Below are positions 44,319-57,030 of a stretch of 64,000 nt of DNA, in pieces (positions within the stretch are counted from its first letter, which is position 1; the number at the start of each line of letters is the position of its first letter). The stretch is taken from assembly GCA_029465975.1 (NCBI GenBank), contig CM055755.1:9199804-9263803 (forward strand). Reading direction: 5' to 3'. The notes under the pieces are model-generated. The model searched no databases, was not told the origin of the DNA, and saw only the letters and a list, made by a program, of their open reading frames with translations. Origin of the DNA: Dallia pectoralis. Taxonomy: Eukaryota; Chordata; Actinopteri; Esociformes; Umbridae. Both the position numbers and the translations under genes were made by a program.

Positions 44319-44877
44319 AGTCTGTCACAGGTTTTTCTGGATGGGGGACCCAAACGCAGACCGGACAACAAACAGGAGTTGAGCAAACAATAATTTATTG
44401 GTGACAATGTGGGAAAAGAAAAACAAGGCAGTCCATGAACATGTGCAGGGTGTAATGTCTTGTAGTGGCGATCCAGACTCCCAGATGATATCTCCCAAAA
44501 GGTGCTCCAAGTGAGTGTGACGATTCGATCCAAAAGAAGCCCAAGGTGATCAAACGGAGAAGGAATCCTGAGGAAGTGAACAAAACAATCCAGTTACTAT
44601 CAATAGTTCCACGTCCAGGTAATAGGCGAAAGGTAAGCAAAAGCACAACTTGCAGATACTGAGGCCGACATACGAAAATGACCAAACAATCCGGCGAGAA
44701 CTGGAAGTCTGGTTCCCTCTCTTATAGGAGTGCTGATGGCTGATGGCAAACAGGTGTGTGTGATCCTCAGCAGCTCCAATAGGTAACCGCCAACAGAGGG
44801 AGACAGAAAGACATAACAAAGAGCAAAAACAGACAAACACCACACAGACAGACATCACGGGCAGGGAGTCATGACAA
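44319..44877. mobile_element. Unclassified interspersed repeat (candidate)
   Basis: The segment from CTGTCACAGGTTTTTCTGGA through GGGGGACCCAAACGCAGACC to CAGGGAGTCATGACAAAG looks like a type of non-autonomous element I remember from fish genomes. The ends share only a short TGTCA/TGACA. Class not determined. Confidence 0.35.
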
Positions 44878-46064
44878 AGTCGTCCTTCCTGTGGAGACCC
44901 TATGTTTCATCACTGATGTGTTTTTACTCGTTTCACACTCAAAACAACTACTCACTTATTTTTCTCAAATGATCAGGAAGTGGCAGTTTAGCCCAACAAC
45001 AGCCAAAAGCTGGCACCGTGTCTAGATGCATTAAAAAAAAAGTGTTAAAATGTTATCGAACTTGTCTGTCCTCCCAAAGTCATGGTTTCTGAGAATTTTA
45101 TGTCAGGGAATTTTAAATACTCCGAAGCAGATGCAGGATAGTCAAACATAAAAACCTGTTATCCAAAGCAAATCTTGTGAAGCTTGTTGTGTCAGCTCAA
45201 CATGTTGTTCAACCTGGAAGTATTCACCAACACAAATGTGTACTGGAGTGGAGCACCTATTCGTGCGCTGTTACATTCTTGTCATTGGTCCAATCTACCA
45301 CAATAAAGTTGCACAAAAAAACTCAACAACCAACCCAGGCAGCACTGAAACTCTATGCACCGCCCTATGCTGAAAACCCGGGTAGTGTTGGCTGTGTGCA
45401 TACGTACGACAGAGACGCAGAGCTGGAGTAACACATAAATGTTCTTTAATGAAACAAAAAATATATATAAAAAAGCAGCAGCAACCAATGGCACAAACAA
45501 TGAACCACATCAATAGTGTCACGAAGCTGGTTGAAATAGAACACAGGTGCAGAGTTGGTGGAACAAGATACAGATAACAACAAACTGATGTGCAGCAACC
45601 CATGGCATCTGTGCACATTCAATAAACCACAAACAGTGGGACATAAACTAACCCAATTAGAGACCAAGCGGTGCAGCTGCCAAACAAAGATGACTAGAGT
45701 CATCCCTGTCCTAAAAAATACTTATAGGCCACCATAAAGATGCCTAGAGGTCCTGACAGGTCGATTGAAAATGGCCACTTTAATGGGCTCCCTAATTAGA
45801 GGCAATGCAGGGCAGCTGCCTCATATTGGCGACAACAAAAACGCAATACGTCGACAAGTCAATGAATCAGTCCTTTACAGTTATTCAATCAAATGTATTT
45901 TATGAAATCCTTTTTTTTTTTACAAACATCCAGCCTGAATCAACAAGTTGAATTAAGTTGATATGCAGCGGATAGGAACAACTTCTTATTGGGTAGAATT
46001 CAGGAAGAAATCTAGGGAGGAACCAGGCTGTGAGGGGTGGCCAGTCCTCTTCTGGCTGTGCTGG
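44878..46064. other. No gene; includes old interspersed repeat sequence
   Basis: Positions 45517-45765 run from TGTCACGAAG to CCTGACAG and may be another short element. Positions 45990-46064 contain AACCAGGCTGTGAGGGGTGG and CCAGTCCTCTTCTGGCTGTG, a repeat I remember as very common in salmonid genomic DNA. The Rex3 copy is inserted into it. Confidence 0.4.
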
Positions 46065-46077
46065 GTGAACTTATGAT

Positions 46078-47366
46078 CTCATCTCATCTCATCTTCAACC
46101 GCTTATCCGGGGTCGGGTCGCGGGGGTAGCAGCTCTAGCAGGGGACCCCAAACTTCCCTTTCCCGGGCAACATTAGCCAGCTCTGACTGGGGAATCCCGA
46201 GGCGTTCCCAGGCCAGTGTGGAGATAATCTCTCCACCTAGTCCTGGGTCTTCCCCGAGGTCTCCTCCCAGCTGGACGTGCATGGAACACCTCTCTAGGGA
46301 GGCGCCCAGGTGGCATTCGTACAAGATGCCCGAACCACCTCAACTGGCTCCTTTCTATGCAAAGGAGCAGCGGCTCTACTCCGAGTTCCTCTCGGATGAC
46401 TGAGCTTCTCACCCTATCCCTAAGGGAGAGGCCAGCCACCTTTCTGAGAAAACCCATTTCAGCCGCTTGTACCCGCGATCTCGTTCTTTCGGTCATGACC
46501 CAGCTTTCATGACCATAGGTGAGGGTAGGAACAAAGATTGACCGGTAGATCGAGAGCTTTGCCTTTCGGCTCAGCTCTCTTTTCGTCACAACGGTGCGGT
46601 GAAGCGAATGCAACACCGCCCCTGCTGCTCCGATCCTCCGACCAATCTCCCGCTCCATTGTTCCCTCACTCGCGAACAAGACCCCAAGGTACTTGAACTC
46701 CTTCACTTGGAGTAAGGACTCATTCCCTACCCGGAGTAGGCACTCCACCGGTTTCCTGCTGAGAGTCATGGCCTCAGATTTAGAGGTGCTAACCCTCATC
46801 CCAGCCGCTTCACACTCGGCTGCGAACCGATCCAGTGAGTGCTGAAGGTCACCGACCGATGAGGCCATCAGGACCACATCATCCGCAAAAAGCAGTGATG
46901 TGACCATCAGCCCACCGAACGGGAACCCCTCCCCCCCATGACTACGCCTTGATATCCTGTCCATGAATATTACAAACAGGATTGGTGACAAAGCGCAGCC
47001 CTGGCGGAGGCCAACCCCCACCTGGAACGAATCCGACTTACTGCCGAGGACACGGACAAAGCTCATGCTTTGAGCGTACAGAGATTGGATGGCCTTGAGA
47101 AGAGACCCCCTCACCCCATACTCCCGCAGCACCTCCCACAAAAGATCCCGGGGTACCCGGTCATACGCCTTCTCCAGATCCACAAAACACATGTAGACTG
47201 GATGGGCATACTCCCAGGCCCCCTCCAGGATCCTTGCGAGAGTAAAGAGCTGGTCCGTGGTTCCCCAGCCAGGACGAAAACCGCATTGTTCCTCTTCAAT
47301 CTGAGGTTCGACTATTGGCCGAACCCTCCTTTCCAGCACTTTGGAGTACACTTTACCAGGGAGGCT
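46078..47366 (-). mobile_element. Rex3/RTE-like LINE, 5'-truncated, with target duplication
   Basis: The minus strand encodes about 390 codons of a non-LTR reverse transcriptase with GFRPGWGTTDQLF, CFVDLEKAYDRVP, GLRQGCALSPILF and FADDVVLMAS (the catalytic Asp pair). The C-terminal RWFGHLVRMP and GRPRTRWRDY follow. A small indel near 46225 shifts the last about 40 codons (ending LLPPRPDPG at about 46106) into another frame. The 3' tail is a (GATGA)-type repeat (46078-46093), and a 13-bp target duplication GTGAACTTATGAT flanks it at 46065-46077 and 47367-47379. The GACAAAGCGCAGCCCTGG stretch resembles the site commonly used to amplify Rex3. The endonuclease domain is missing, so the copy is dead. 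Confidence 0.85.
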
Positions 47367-47379
47367 GTGAACTTATGAT

Positions 47380-48129
47380 ACTTTAGTTTAATAATTATTA
47401 AATGCACCTTGAAAATGCAAAGAGTCTTATACAATAGAATAGTTTAGGTCAAATAAAGTCTGGTCAAATTACGCCACATGTTCCCAGGGCTGATCGGTCC
47501 CACAGCGTGGCCAGCAGGCACGTGTCCTCCTTAATGGAAGCGGAAACAAGACACAGGGAAAGGTTGGACACCCTAGTTCCCTATGTTCCCGGCACAATAG
47601 TATAGCAGCAGAAATCTTAAAAATGAGACAGGGGGGTCCAGTGAAACTGTGGCCCTGAACAGGGTAAAGCCTGGACAGGGCCCAACAAGCCGGAAAACAT
47701 CCACCCACTTTACCAAGCATTAACCAAGAGACACCAGTCAACCACTCTGGGAATGTTGAGTTTTACTCACAGAGTTACTCGAATTGAGTGAACAAAAGAG
47801 AACAATAGCAAGCCAGTGACTCCACCACCCGGGCAGGAATTAGTTCTTTCAATTAAAAATTATTTTGTAAGGTGTTCCGTGCTGATGGGACAGAGTACAT
47901 CAATGGCCTTTGCAGTTTAAGGTAAATGTTATTGCTCCATGGTAAAGAGTGTCAATTGACCTCAGACACTGAGCAGAAGCATTTATATGTAAAATATCAC
48001 GTAGTCCAGTATAGAAATAAAAGTAGCTTTTTAGCTCTGAATGAAAAACAAGCATTATTTGTATAATACAATCCCAACTTTAGCTTTAGTTTTTTGCAAG
48101 TTTTTGAATATTCAACTTAAAGGAAAGGT
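47380..48129. other. No gene seen
   Basis: Intergenic sequence between two LINE fragments. Confidence 0.5.
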
Positions 48130-48790
48130 CGTTATCACTTAAACTTCCAATATATTTATAGGAAGTTACTGCCCCAATGTAATTCCCCTGATAAGTGTAA
48201 GATTTAGCGGATTATTTGCTACTTGCTTTAGCGTTCGGTTCTGTCTGCATTGAGAACAAGCTTCAATTGACACAAGGTTTGTTGAACAGCATTAAAAGTT
48301 TGCAAGTTCTGAAATGTTTGCTGATAACACTGTTATCAGCATAAAAGTGAAGTTAGGCATTTTGCATTTTTATATAAATTGTGAATAAGAGAGGGCCAAG
48401 TACCGAGCCCTGGGGCACACTGTTCGAAACAGACATTTCTTTATCAAATGCAAGTCCATTAAATTGAGCGCAATGAGACCTATACTTGACAATCTCTGCT
48501 TCAGTATAGCATAAACCTTTTTATCGAAAGTCTTAGAAAGATCAATACAAAGAGGCACAGTTTTTTTTTTTATCAAGATCACTTAAAACGTTTGTGGCTG
48601 CTGTAACTGAGCTGAGCTTCTTCCTGAAGCCAGATTGAAACATAGATAAAAATAGAGTGAAATAAAGGGTCACAGGTATTTTAGCCAGGGGTGACAGCTT
48701 TGTGCTTGTTCTATAGTTGTTTAAGAGACGGATCTTCCCCAACAGTGGTAGAAAGGCAGACTTCTATATCCTTGCTATTTCATTATGTTT
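48130..48790 (-). mobile_element. L2-like LINE reverse-transcriptase fragment, frameshifted
   Basis: On the minus strand, pieces in different frames read QSGFRKKLSSVTAA (about 48640), then IDLSKTFDK (about 48535), then VPQGSVLGPLLFTIYI (about 48400) and FYADNSVI (about 48335). This is the order of RT blocks in L2/CR1-group LINEs. The catalytic YADD is YADN. The copy is truncated and mutated. Confidence 0.75.
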
Positions 48791-51536
48791 CAGCGTAAGA
48801 TTTAAATAACAACATGGGGAATGAGGAAACGTCTGATCTTTACACTAATAAGGCAGCTTCCTCACAGGGCATTTCCATTATTTGGGTGGAGTTCCATTAA
48901 CCGCTTTTGTCATGGTTGGTATGCTTGGGAGTGAAAAGTGGCAGTACAACTTCACTATCATAGTGAAATATGAACACAACCGTAATGGATTTTTAGTCAA
49001 CTATACTGCATAAAAAACATACCCAACACTAACTGCTAAACTTTAGTTATATATAAGTTGGTCTTTTTATCTACAGACAGTTATAACTGAAAATCCAAAA
49101 CACTGCACAGGTTTTGTTAGCAACATGCTTATCCCAGGATTGTTTAAACACTTCGATGTAAAATCTCAAGAATTCCTAAGCTTGAGTTGTTGAACTTGTG
49201 TAGCTATAGCCAAGCCTTAAAAGTTCACCTGTTGGTAAACACACAAATTACCATATATATGCAGGAGCATTTAAAGTCATTACAAACAAAGTAATTACTT
49301 GTATACACATTTAAAAATATGTACATGAACATTTAAAAAAATTAATGAATGCATCATTTTTACAGGAGCACTGTGCTAAGCTACTTCTCAGGTGCCATGC
49401 AAACAATAGAACACAGACAAATAAAAAAAAATCAAATTAGTGGACAAAACAAATCAGGATAAAAGCAACACCCCAGCTGTCCCTCCCGTACAAGTACTTT
49501 ACCAGTCTAAAATGGTTTAATCACAATTCAACATGGATTAATCACAATGGTCATGTAGAAATACAATACATTGTAAAAAAAGAGAAAAGAATAGAAAGTA
49601 TATACTTCAGTTCATACTATAATACCAGGACAATAGCAGAAATGAAACCTTTATATTCTCACTGGGACCCACTGCTACCTGGTCACGTGACACTGTTCAA
49701 CTACAAGGATACATTTGACTTCAGCCTGGGGACCTGGTTTGTCACCTCCCACCCTCAGTGGAATGCACCGGAACTGGACCTACCGGTTTTCTGTTAAATG
49801 GAACTGTAACTTTCCTTTTTGAAAAGGTGACTCTGCACGTTGATTCCTGGATTGATTAAAAAGTACAGAAGAGGACCAGCCTGGCTGACATGACACACGA
49901 AGATGTTATGAGTCAGCCAGACTAGGAGAGAACCTACAACAAATCTTATTTTTTGTCAAGAGCAGGAATCTGGAACACACCTTGGCTGAAACCTGCTCCT
50001 ACATTCGGATAGCTATATTGGAAACTTCTTCTGGGAAACTAGTTTTGTCTTTTCAGCTTCCCCTTTAATTGTTTTGTTAATATTACATATTGTTATCTCT
50101 GTCTCAGCTACTCGAGGCTTACTTCTAGACCTCTGAAGAAAGCTAAATGTTTCCTCCTAACACTACTTGGTTGCAATCATTCTTTTAAGGGAGCACCAAC
50201 ATACATGGCCTGACACATCCTATGCATTAGGGCCATCTAGGTGTGTGTCGTCATCCCGCTACTTCACCACTCATGACTAGGAAGCTTTGCAGAAGACTTC
50301 ATCATCAAGTTTTGGGAGAAAACAATGCTTGTTGGCTTGACAACCGGCAACAATTAGTTTACATGAAGGTAAGCAAATTGGCATTGCGGCGTCAAGACAA
50401 CATCCTTTCTTTTAAACATCTGCAGAACAAATATGATAGTTCAGTAGAGAGGGTGAGCACATAGCCGTTGACTTGTCACAGACTATCAAGCCATCAATGT
50501 TGTCAAGAGACTGAGGTGATACGTGAAAGCAGACATGCCACCGTGGGAGACTGAGAGTCTCCTGACAGGCCACGATTTAGCCTGTATGCGAACAGCCCTG
50601 CACACCACAGCAACGCAGTGATCATTGGTGCCAAGCCAATAACCATTCAGGATATCTTTTCAAAGCATTGCCTGATACAGGCGTCATCAGGGACCACACT
50701 CATCCACTCTACAAGCTATTTATCCACAACCTGCCGGACAGAGGCCGTCAGTATCGGAGCATGAGATTATATATACCAGCCGGCTCAGAGTCAAGCCACA
50801 CGACGGTTCCACACTACTGCCATAATCACGAACACATACTTTCTGGCAACATACAGCGTTCCTTAGAGCCCCAGCCACTAGGAGGCCCCCTAACTCTAAA
50901 ATGGTTTACCACAATTTGTTTTACTTAGTTGGGATCACAACACAGGCACTCGTTAACCTCATGGCCAAATGTACAGAGTTGCAGATAACTAGGGTTAAAT
51001 AAGTCATTCTGAGATGTCCACCATGTCCTTCCTCACTCCCGACGTGAAACTTGTCAAATGAATCCACTTTGCTTATCTTAATTAATGCCAATATCTATAT
51101 TATTATTATATTATTTATTTCATTACTATTAGGCATACACGTTGTCATTGGTTTATTTGCTTACACTGCATTGAGAAAAACTGTAAGTTTGCATTTTGTT
51201 GACTAGTCAATACTTTGTGGATCCTATTGATATGACAAATAAAACCTAAAACTGCATTTCCATTGCCAGAAACCCTTAAAGTGTACAGGAGTTCGATTCC
51301 ATGGGGCAAACCAAAAATCTTTTGAAGCAGACGTCTTTCCGTACCACACAATTGTCCATTAGACCGATCGGGTGGCAAACAAATGGCCCCCTAGAGGGGC
51401 GGCCCTGGGCCCTGTCACTAATCGCTGCAGCCGTCACTGGACAGCCTGTATCACAGCTTTCCCCTTATAGAATTCCCCTCTGGCAATCGAGTACCTGATG
51501 CTTACAATACTCGTGTCGTCTAGGCAAGGGACGGTT
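48791..51536. other. No gene seen
   Basis: AT-rich intergenic sequence. Short open frames at 50243-50464 and 50668-50928 show no recognisable domain. Confidence 0.5.
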
Positions 51537-51561
51537 GTGTGTGTGTGCGTGTATATGTATG

Positions 51562-51646
<85 letters not shown>

Positions 51647-51671
51647 ATGTATGTGTGTGTGTGTGTGTGTC
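51537..51671. repeat. (GT)n microsatellite
   Basis: About 135 bp of mostly uninterrupted GT with a few GTAT interruptions. Confidence 0.97.
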
Positions 51672-52072
51672 TCTGACTGAGAGAGAATCTGAGGTAGAGG
51701 GAGGGCGGGTGTGAAAGGCTACAGGGTGATTGCCATCTTCCTTGTCGTTCATCCCCGGATTTACAGCGAGCCTGGGAAGGTTTCTCTCTCTAGACGATGG
51801 GAACATTGTGCTGTTTTCTGCGTGCTTTCTAGAGACACCACCTTTGGGATTAGGTAACACTATGCGCCGGCGCATCTGGTACACGATAAAACAACACTGA
51901 TGATAGGTATATTGACACGCGTGGGAACGGCTCAATGCATGTCATGTTGTTGTTCCACAGTATTTCTTAAGAGAGAGAGAGAGAGGGAGGTAGAGAGGGA
52001 GATGGCTCCAGATCGTCTGCAGAGGAGGTAGAGAGTCTCTCGCCCTGCCGTCGATGTGGTCGTGTTCTGCAC

Positions 52073-52105
52073 GATGAGCGTGGCTCTGCAGGATCTGCGG
52101 AACAA
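52073..52105 (+). other. Candidate first coding exon of an unknown gene (MSVALQDLRNN)
   Basis: ATG at 52073 opens eleven codons ending at a consensus donor AAC/GTGAGT (52106-52111). The 130 bp upstream contain several CG dinucleotides and a GA tract, as in a transcription-start exon. I do not recognise the peptide. It could equally be a 5' untranslated exon of a gene beyond the right edge, or chance. Confidence 0.25.
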
Positions 52106-52111
52106 CGTGAG

Positions 52112-53042
52112 TCCACCTATGATCACGATTCATCATCTCACATCTCACACAGGATGCTAGTCATGATGATCCTCTTTTTATATGTTTTTACACAGTGGGT
52201 GCAAAGTCATGTATGTGATAAATGTCCATTGCAATTCATCATAGCGCTTTTTGTCTGTGATCAAACGCAGTACCGTTTTGCCGAACCACATGGGGATTAT
52301 GCCTTTATATGTTCTGCTCGGATGAGACAAGCGAATGCGCGAACATATTTTCAGCAGACTATAGTAGACTTTGGTTCTGGTCATGACCATTAGTATTATC
52401 ACTAATAATACTGCGCTTGTCCCTGCCGGACCGCTATTAGAAGAATGCGTTTTTTTGCGTTGTTATTTTTTTTATCATTCTAAACAATCATATAGGCTAT
52501 AAAAACGTGCGTCTTGATTATAATAGTTACCTTGTAAGTTATCATTTTAAGTTATAGAGAAGTGGACTTAGACATGACCCCCCCCTCGACTGGGTGAATT
52601 CATATGAATACAGTACATTTCACATTTTTATCTGGTATGCAAATATGCATCTTCGACTTGAGAGTAACTGCTTTGCTTAAGAAAATAATTGCGTCTTTTG
52701 ATCTGTCAACTGTTCAGTTTTTGGTCAGAGGCTCTATCTGACCACTAAGCTACCTGTTGTTGACTGGCTGAATCACACACTATAGCCTCTTGCCCCTATA
52801 GCTACACACTTTTAAAGCTCCCTAATATTCTTCACACTTCCAGTGAATAGCCAGGTGATATAGAGACCCATCATTTTGTTGTGATTTTACATTTTTAACT
52901 TAAAGAAATAATAATAAGCATCCGAATTCAAATGGACAAATTCTTGATGTATTTATTATAGGCCTATAATCTATATATCAGCATTTGAAATGAGAAATTA
53001 GACAAGATGTGGCACGGGCGAACCCTGCTAAACAGCTGTTGT
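52112..53042. other. No gene seen
   Basis: AT-rich sequence without recognised features. Confidence 0.5.
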
Positions 53043-53429
53043 CTATGAAGGACAAAGTATGACATAACAATAAATAAATAAATGTAGAAATTACAAATTA
53101 AATACATAAATACATTAAAATTATACACATTTCGGTCAATAAATATGCTATTTCTGTTTTTTATTTATTCATGTATTTATTTATGTATTTACACACGTAT
53201 TTATGCTTTTCTACATTTATTTATGCTTTTCTACTTTTATGTATTTATGTGTCAGTATGTTAATAAGGTAGGCGGTCCTACCTCAGTCTACAGCTGGATT
53301 GGTTACATTTGTGTGAATCTACTACTACTGCCTTAACTTGTAAACTACATGAGAGATTTCCCTTTTGCTGCTTTTAGCTGAAATAAAGTTCACTGACCAG
53401 AATAAAAATAAATTTCATAGCAGTCATAT

Positions 53430-54118
53430 GCAGTGCCGTAACTACCATTGAGGACACCGAGGTCATGTCCTCGGTATTTTTTTCTGTGATATATATTTTT
53501 GAGTAATTTCATTGTGAATGGAAAATAGCCGACGAGTCGAGAAGTCTACGGATCGTCGTCACGGACACGTAGCCTACTTGTCTTTTCAGTCAAAACAAAA
53601 ATTGTTGGCTAGAAATAGTTGGTTCTAGAATTAGTGCGAACTTCGATTGCAATACAGCTTTAATGAATGGGAGTGTAAAAAAGCCAGCTGATACTAACCA
53701 GGGACAGACTGGGACTAAAAAAGTAAAAGCACAACATATTTCTTAATATTAGCTACTGCATGTGGCATTTTAGAGCTAAAATGTTGAAGTTTAGCTGTTT
53801 TAAATACATCATACACATGGTCAACATTAGAATTCAGAAAATAAAATCTAAATATAATGTGGCATCGGGTAGGGGGAATCAAACCCGCGTCGCCCGGGTC
53901 CACAATTGAGCGCATTAGCCACAACTCCAAACAGATTAGTGGGGAACAACAAGTGATAACTGTCTGTGATGGAGTACCAGATCACACAGATGGCCAGTCC
54001 GCCCCTGATACTACCTATATTACAGGTAGGTTAGCAGCATTTCGCAAACATTCAAACTCAGACTTTTATATTTTTTTGATAAAAAAGGGGGGGGGGGTAT
54101 TTTTTGTTACGGCACTGC
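53430..54118. mobile_element. Nested element with perfect 13-bp terminal inverted repeats
   Basis: GCAGTGCCGTAAC at 53430-53442 is matched by GTTACGGCACTGC at 54106-54118. The left end continues TACCATTGAGGACACCGAGG, then TCATGTCCTCGG, itself able to form a hairpin. CAG...CTG ends suggest hAT but no 8-bp duplication is seen. No transposase. Confidence 0.55.
53855..53938 (-). other. tRNA-like (SINE-head-like) segment
   Basis: On the minus strand, GTGGCTAATGCGCTCAATTG followed by GGACCCGGGCGACGC and GGGTTTGATTCC has the spacing of pol III A and B boxes in a tRNA-derived sequence. A full cloverleaf is not evident, and no A-rich tail was identified. Confidence 0.35.
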
Positions 54119-54661
54119 CGCTGGGGATATTGCTCATGTGTTTGGTGTGTGCGAGAGAACTATTCGTCGGAGGATGGTACAGCATGGGATAAGGTAGTTT
54201 TAATCAACGTTTTGTCTATCAATACTTTACTGACATGATTTTCACAGGTGTAGTAATCGTTACAATTATCTGTCGAGTGATCGGGCTCCCCTCAGTAGCA
54301 GCGGATGAGCAGCGGAGATTCGGTTTGCGGTTGTGTCATGTAATTGTTAGGGATTGTTTGCTTCTGTCTGGTTCGAGCAGCTGACCAATCCTGCTTCAGA
54401 CTGATGATAGGACCACCCACTTAATTAACATACTGACACATAAATACATAAATGTGGAAATACAGAAATACAGAAATGTGGAAATACATAAATACAGAAA
54501 TGTGGAAATACATAAATACCGAAATGTATAAATACATTAATAAATAAAAGAATAAATATTTAAATACTGAAATAGCCTATTTATTGACAGAAATGTACAT
54601 TATTTGTTATTTCTACATTTATTCATTTATTTATTCTTATGTCATATTTTGTCCTTCATAG

Positions 54662-55499
54662 TAGTCAGTATATGACAGCATCCTGCTGTAGATTGTACAG
54701 TAAAACCAAGTATTCTATGGCCATGTCTCAAGTTATATTTAACTCGTACATTATCTTGATTACATCAGTCAGTTTTCAATGGTCCCAGAGTTAGTCGATT
54801 TACGTACATTGTCTTTTAATACATACAATAGTTAACCTATGGAATGACTAACACAATTCATGTATATTTATTTATTTTAGAAATAAAATACATGAAAAAA
54901 ATAATAATACCCTGTACACTTCTACAAAAAATGAACTAGAAAAATAACATTTCAGATTGAGAATGGTTTCAGAAAAGATCATTTCTAAATAAAGGTTCTA
55001 TAAAAGACCCCAATTTTTTTTGCTTAAACCTCAAAATCTCATAAACCATAGCCAAAGTTTATTGATGCCATTTAGATACGTATTAGTGTTATTTTACTGT
55101 ATGCCCTTCAAAAAGGGTTCAAAATACTTCCAGGCTTCCACTACGGTAACCAAGCCAAATAACCTCAACTGGGTACTATTTTGGCTACTCTGATGATGGG
55201 TACATGTTTTCTTTAATGTAAGGTATATTTTCAGAGGAGTGAGTGTGCTGTAAGAGCTCTGGGCCAACATTAAGCCCATACGGCAGCAGTATGTTTGCAC
55301 CAGAGTCAACGGCTTAGACTGCTAAACCCATAGAAATAAAGCAGTGTATTATTATCTATGGCTGAAACCTCCTAGGCCATGAAATGGTGCGTGTTTAATA
55401 GAGTTAGATCAAAGCAGAATGAATGTCTTAAGATCACATAAGGATAGTTCTACATAGCTGAAGAGTAAATTTTAAAGGATTGTAGCATAATCGCTCACA
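54662..55499. other. No gene seen
   Basis: AT-rich intergenic sequence. Confidence 0.5.
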
Positions 55500-57030
55500 T
55501 TTTATAGAAATCCACTTACACTATATACAACACTATTGGCTACTTACAACACTATAAGCTACTTATATACAACACTATAGGCTACTTCTATACAACACTA
55601 TAGACTACATCTATACAACACTATAGACTAGATCTATACAACACTATAGGCTACTTGTATACAACACTATAGGCTACATCTGTTCAACACTGTAGACTAC
55701 TTCTATACAACACTATTGACTACTTCTATACAACACTATAGGCTACTTCTATACAACACTATAGTCTACATCTATACAATACTATAGGCTACTTCTATAC
55801 AACACTATAGGCTACTTACAACACTATAGGCTACTTCTATACAACACTATAGGCAACTTCTATACAACACTATAGGCTACATCTATACAACACTGCTGCA
55901 TCTATACAACACTGCTACATCTATACAACACTATAGGCTACTTGTATACAACACTATAGACTACATCTATACAACACTATAGGCTACTTGTATACAACAC
56001 TATAGACTACTTCTATACAACACTATAGGCTACTTCTATACCACACTATAGGCTACTTCTATACAACACTATAGGCTACTTCTATACAACACTATAGTCT
56101 ACATCTATACAACACTGTAGACTACATCTATACAACACTATAGACTACATCTATACAACACTATAGGCTACTTGTATACAACACTATAGGCTTCTATAGA
56201 CTACATCTATACAACACTATAGGCTACTTGTATACAACACTATAGGCTACATCTATACAACACTATAGGCTACTTCTATACAACACTATAGGCTACTTCT
56301 ATACAACACTATAGTCTACATCTATACAACACTGTAGACTACATCTATACAACACTATAGGCTACTTGTATACAACACTATAGGCTACTTGTATACAACA
56401 CTATAGGCTACTTCTATACAACACTATAGGCTACTTGTATACAACACTATAGACTACATCTATACAAAACTATAGGCTACTTCTATACAACACTATAGAC
56501 TACATCTATACAACACTATAGACTACTTCTATACAACACTATAGGCTACTTCTATACAACACTATAGACTACATCTATACAACACTATATACTACTTCTA
56601 TACAACACTATAGTCTACATCTATACAACACTATAGGCTACTTCTATACAACACTATAGGCTACATCTATACAACACTGTAGGCTACTTCTATACAACAC
56701 TATAGACTACTTCTATACAACACTATAGTCTACATCTATACAACACTATAGGCTACTTCTATACAACACTATAGGCTACTTCTATACAACACTATAGGCT
56801 ACTTCTATACAACACTATAGGCTACATCTATACAACACTATAGGCTACTTGTATACAACACTATAGGCTACTTCTATACAACACTATAGGCTACATCTAT
56901 ACAACACTATAGGCTACTTGTATACAACACTATAGGCTACTTCTATACATTACTATAGGCTACATCTATACAACACTATAGGCTACTTCTATACAACACT
57001 ATAGGCTACATCTATACAACACTATAGGCT
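55500..57030. repeat. Minisatellite, about 23-bp unit, more than 60 copies
   Basis: The unit CTATACAACACTATAGGCTA followed by CTT is repeated with alternations of CTTC, CATC and CTTG and of GGCTAC, GACTAC and GTCTAC. CTATAG is palindromic. Less homogeneous than the tfdp2 arrays. Confidence 0.95.

Larger units (their letters stand above)
53043..54661. mobile_element. Foldback-type element with about 240-bp inverted arms
   Basis: The left arm 53043-53279 (starting CTATGAAGGACAAAGTATGA) is the inverse of the right arm 54409-54661 (ending TTTTGTCCTTCATAG), with diverged AT-rich (ATAAATAC)n-like middles. The inner ends also match (GTCAGTATGTTAAT against ATTAACATACTGAC). No clear target duplication. 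The centre holds a second inverted-repeat element at 53430-54118 and a tRNA-like segment. Confidence 0.75.
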
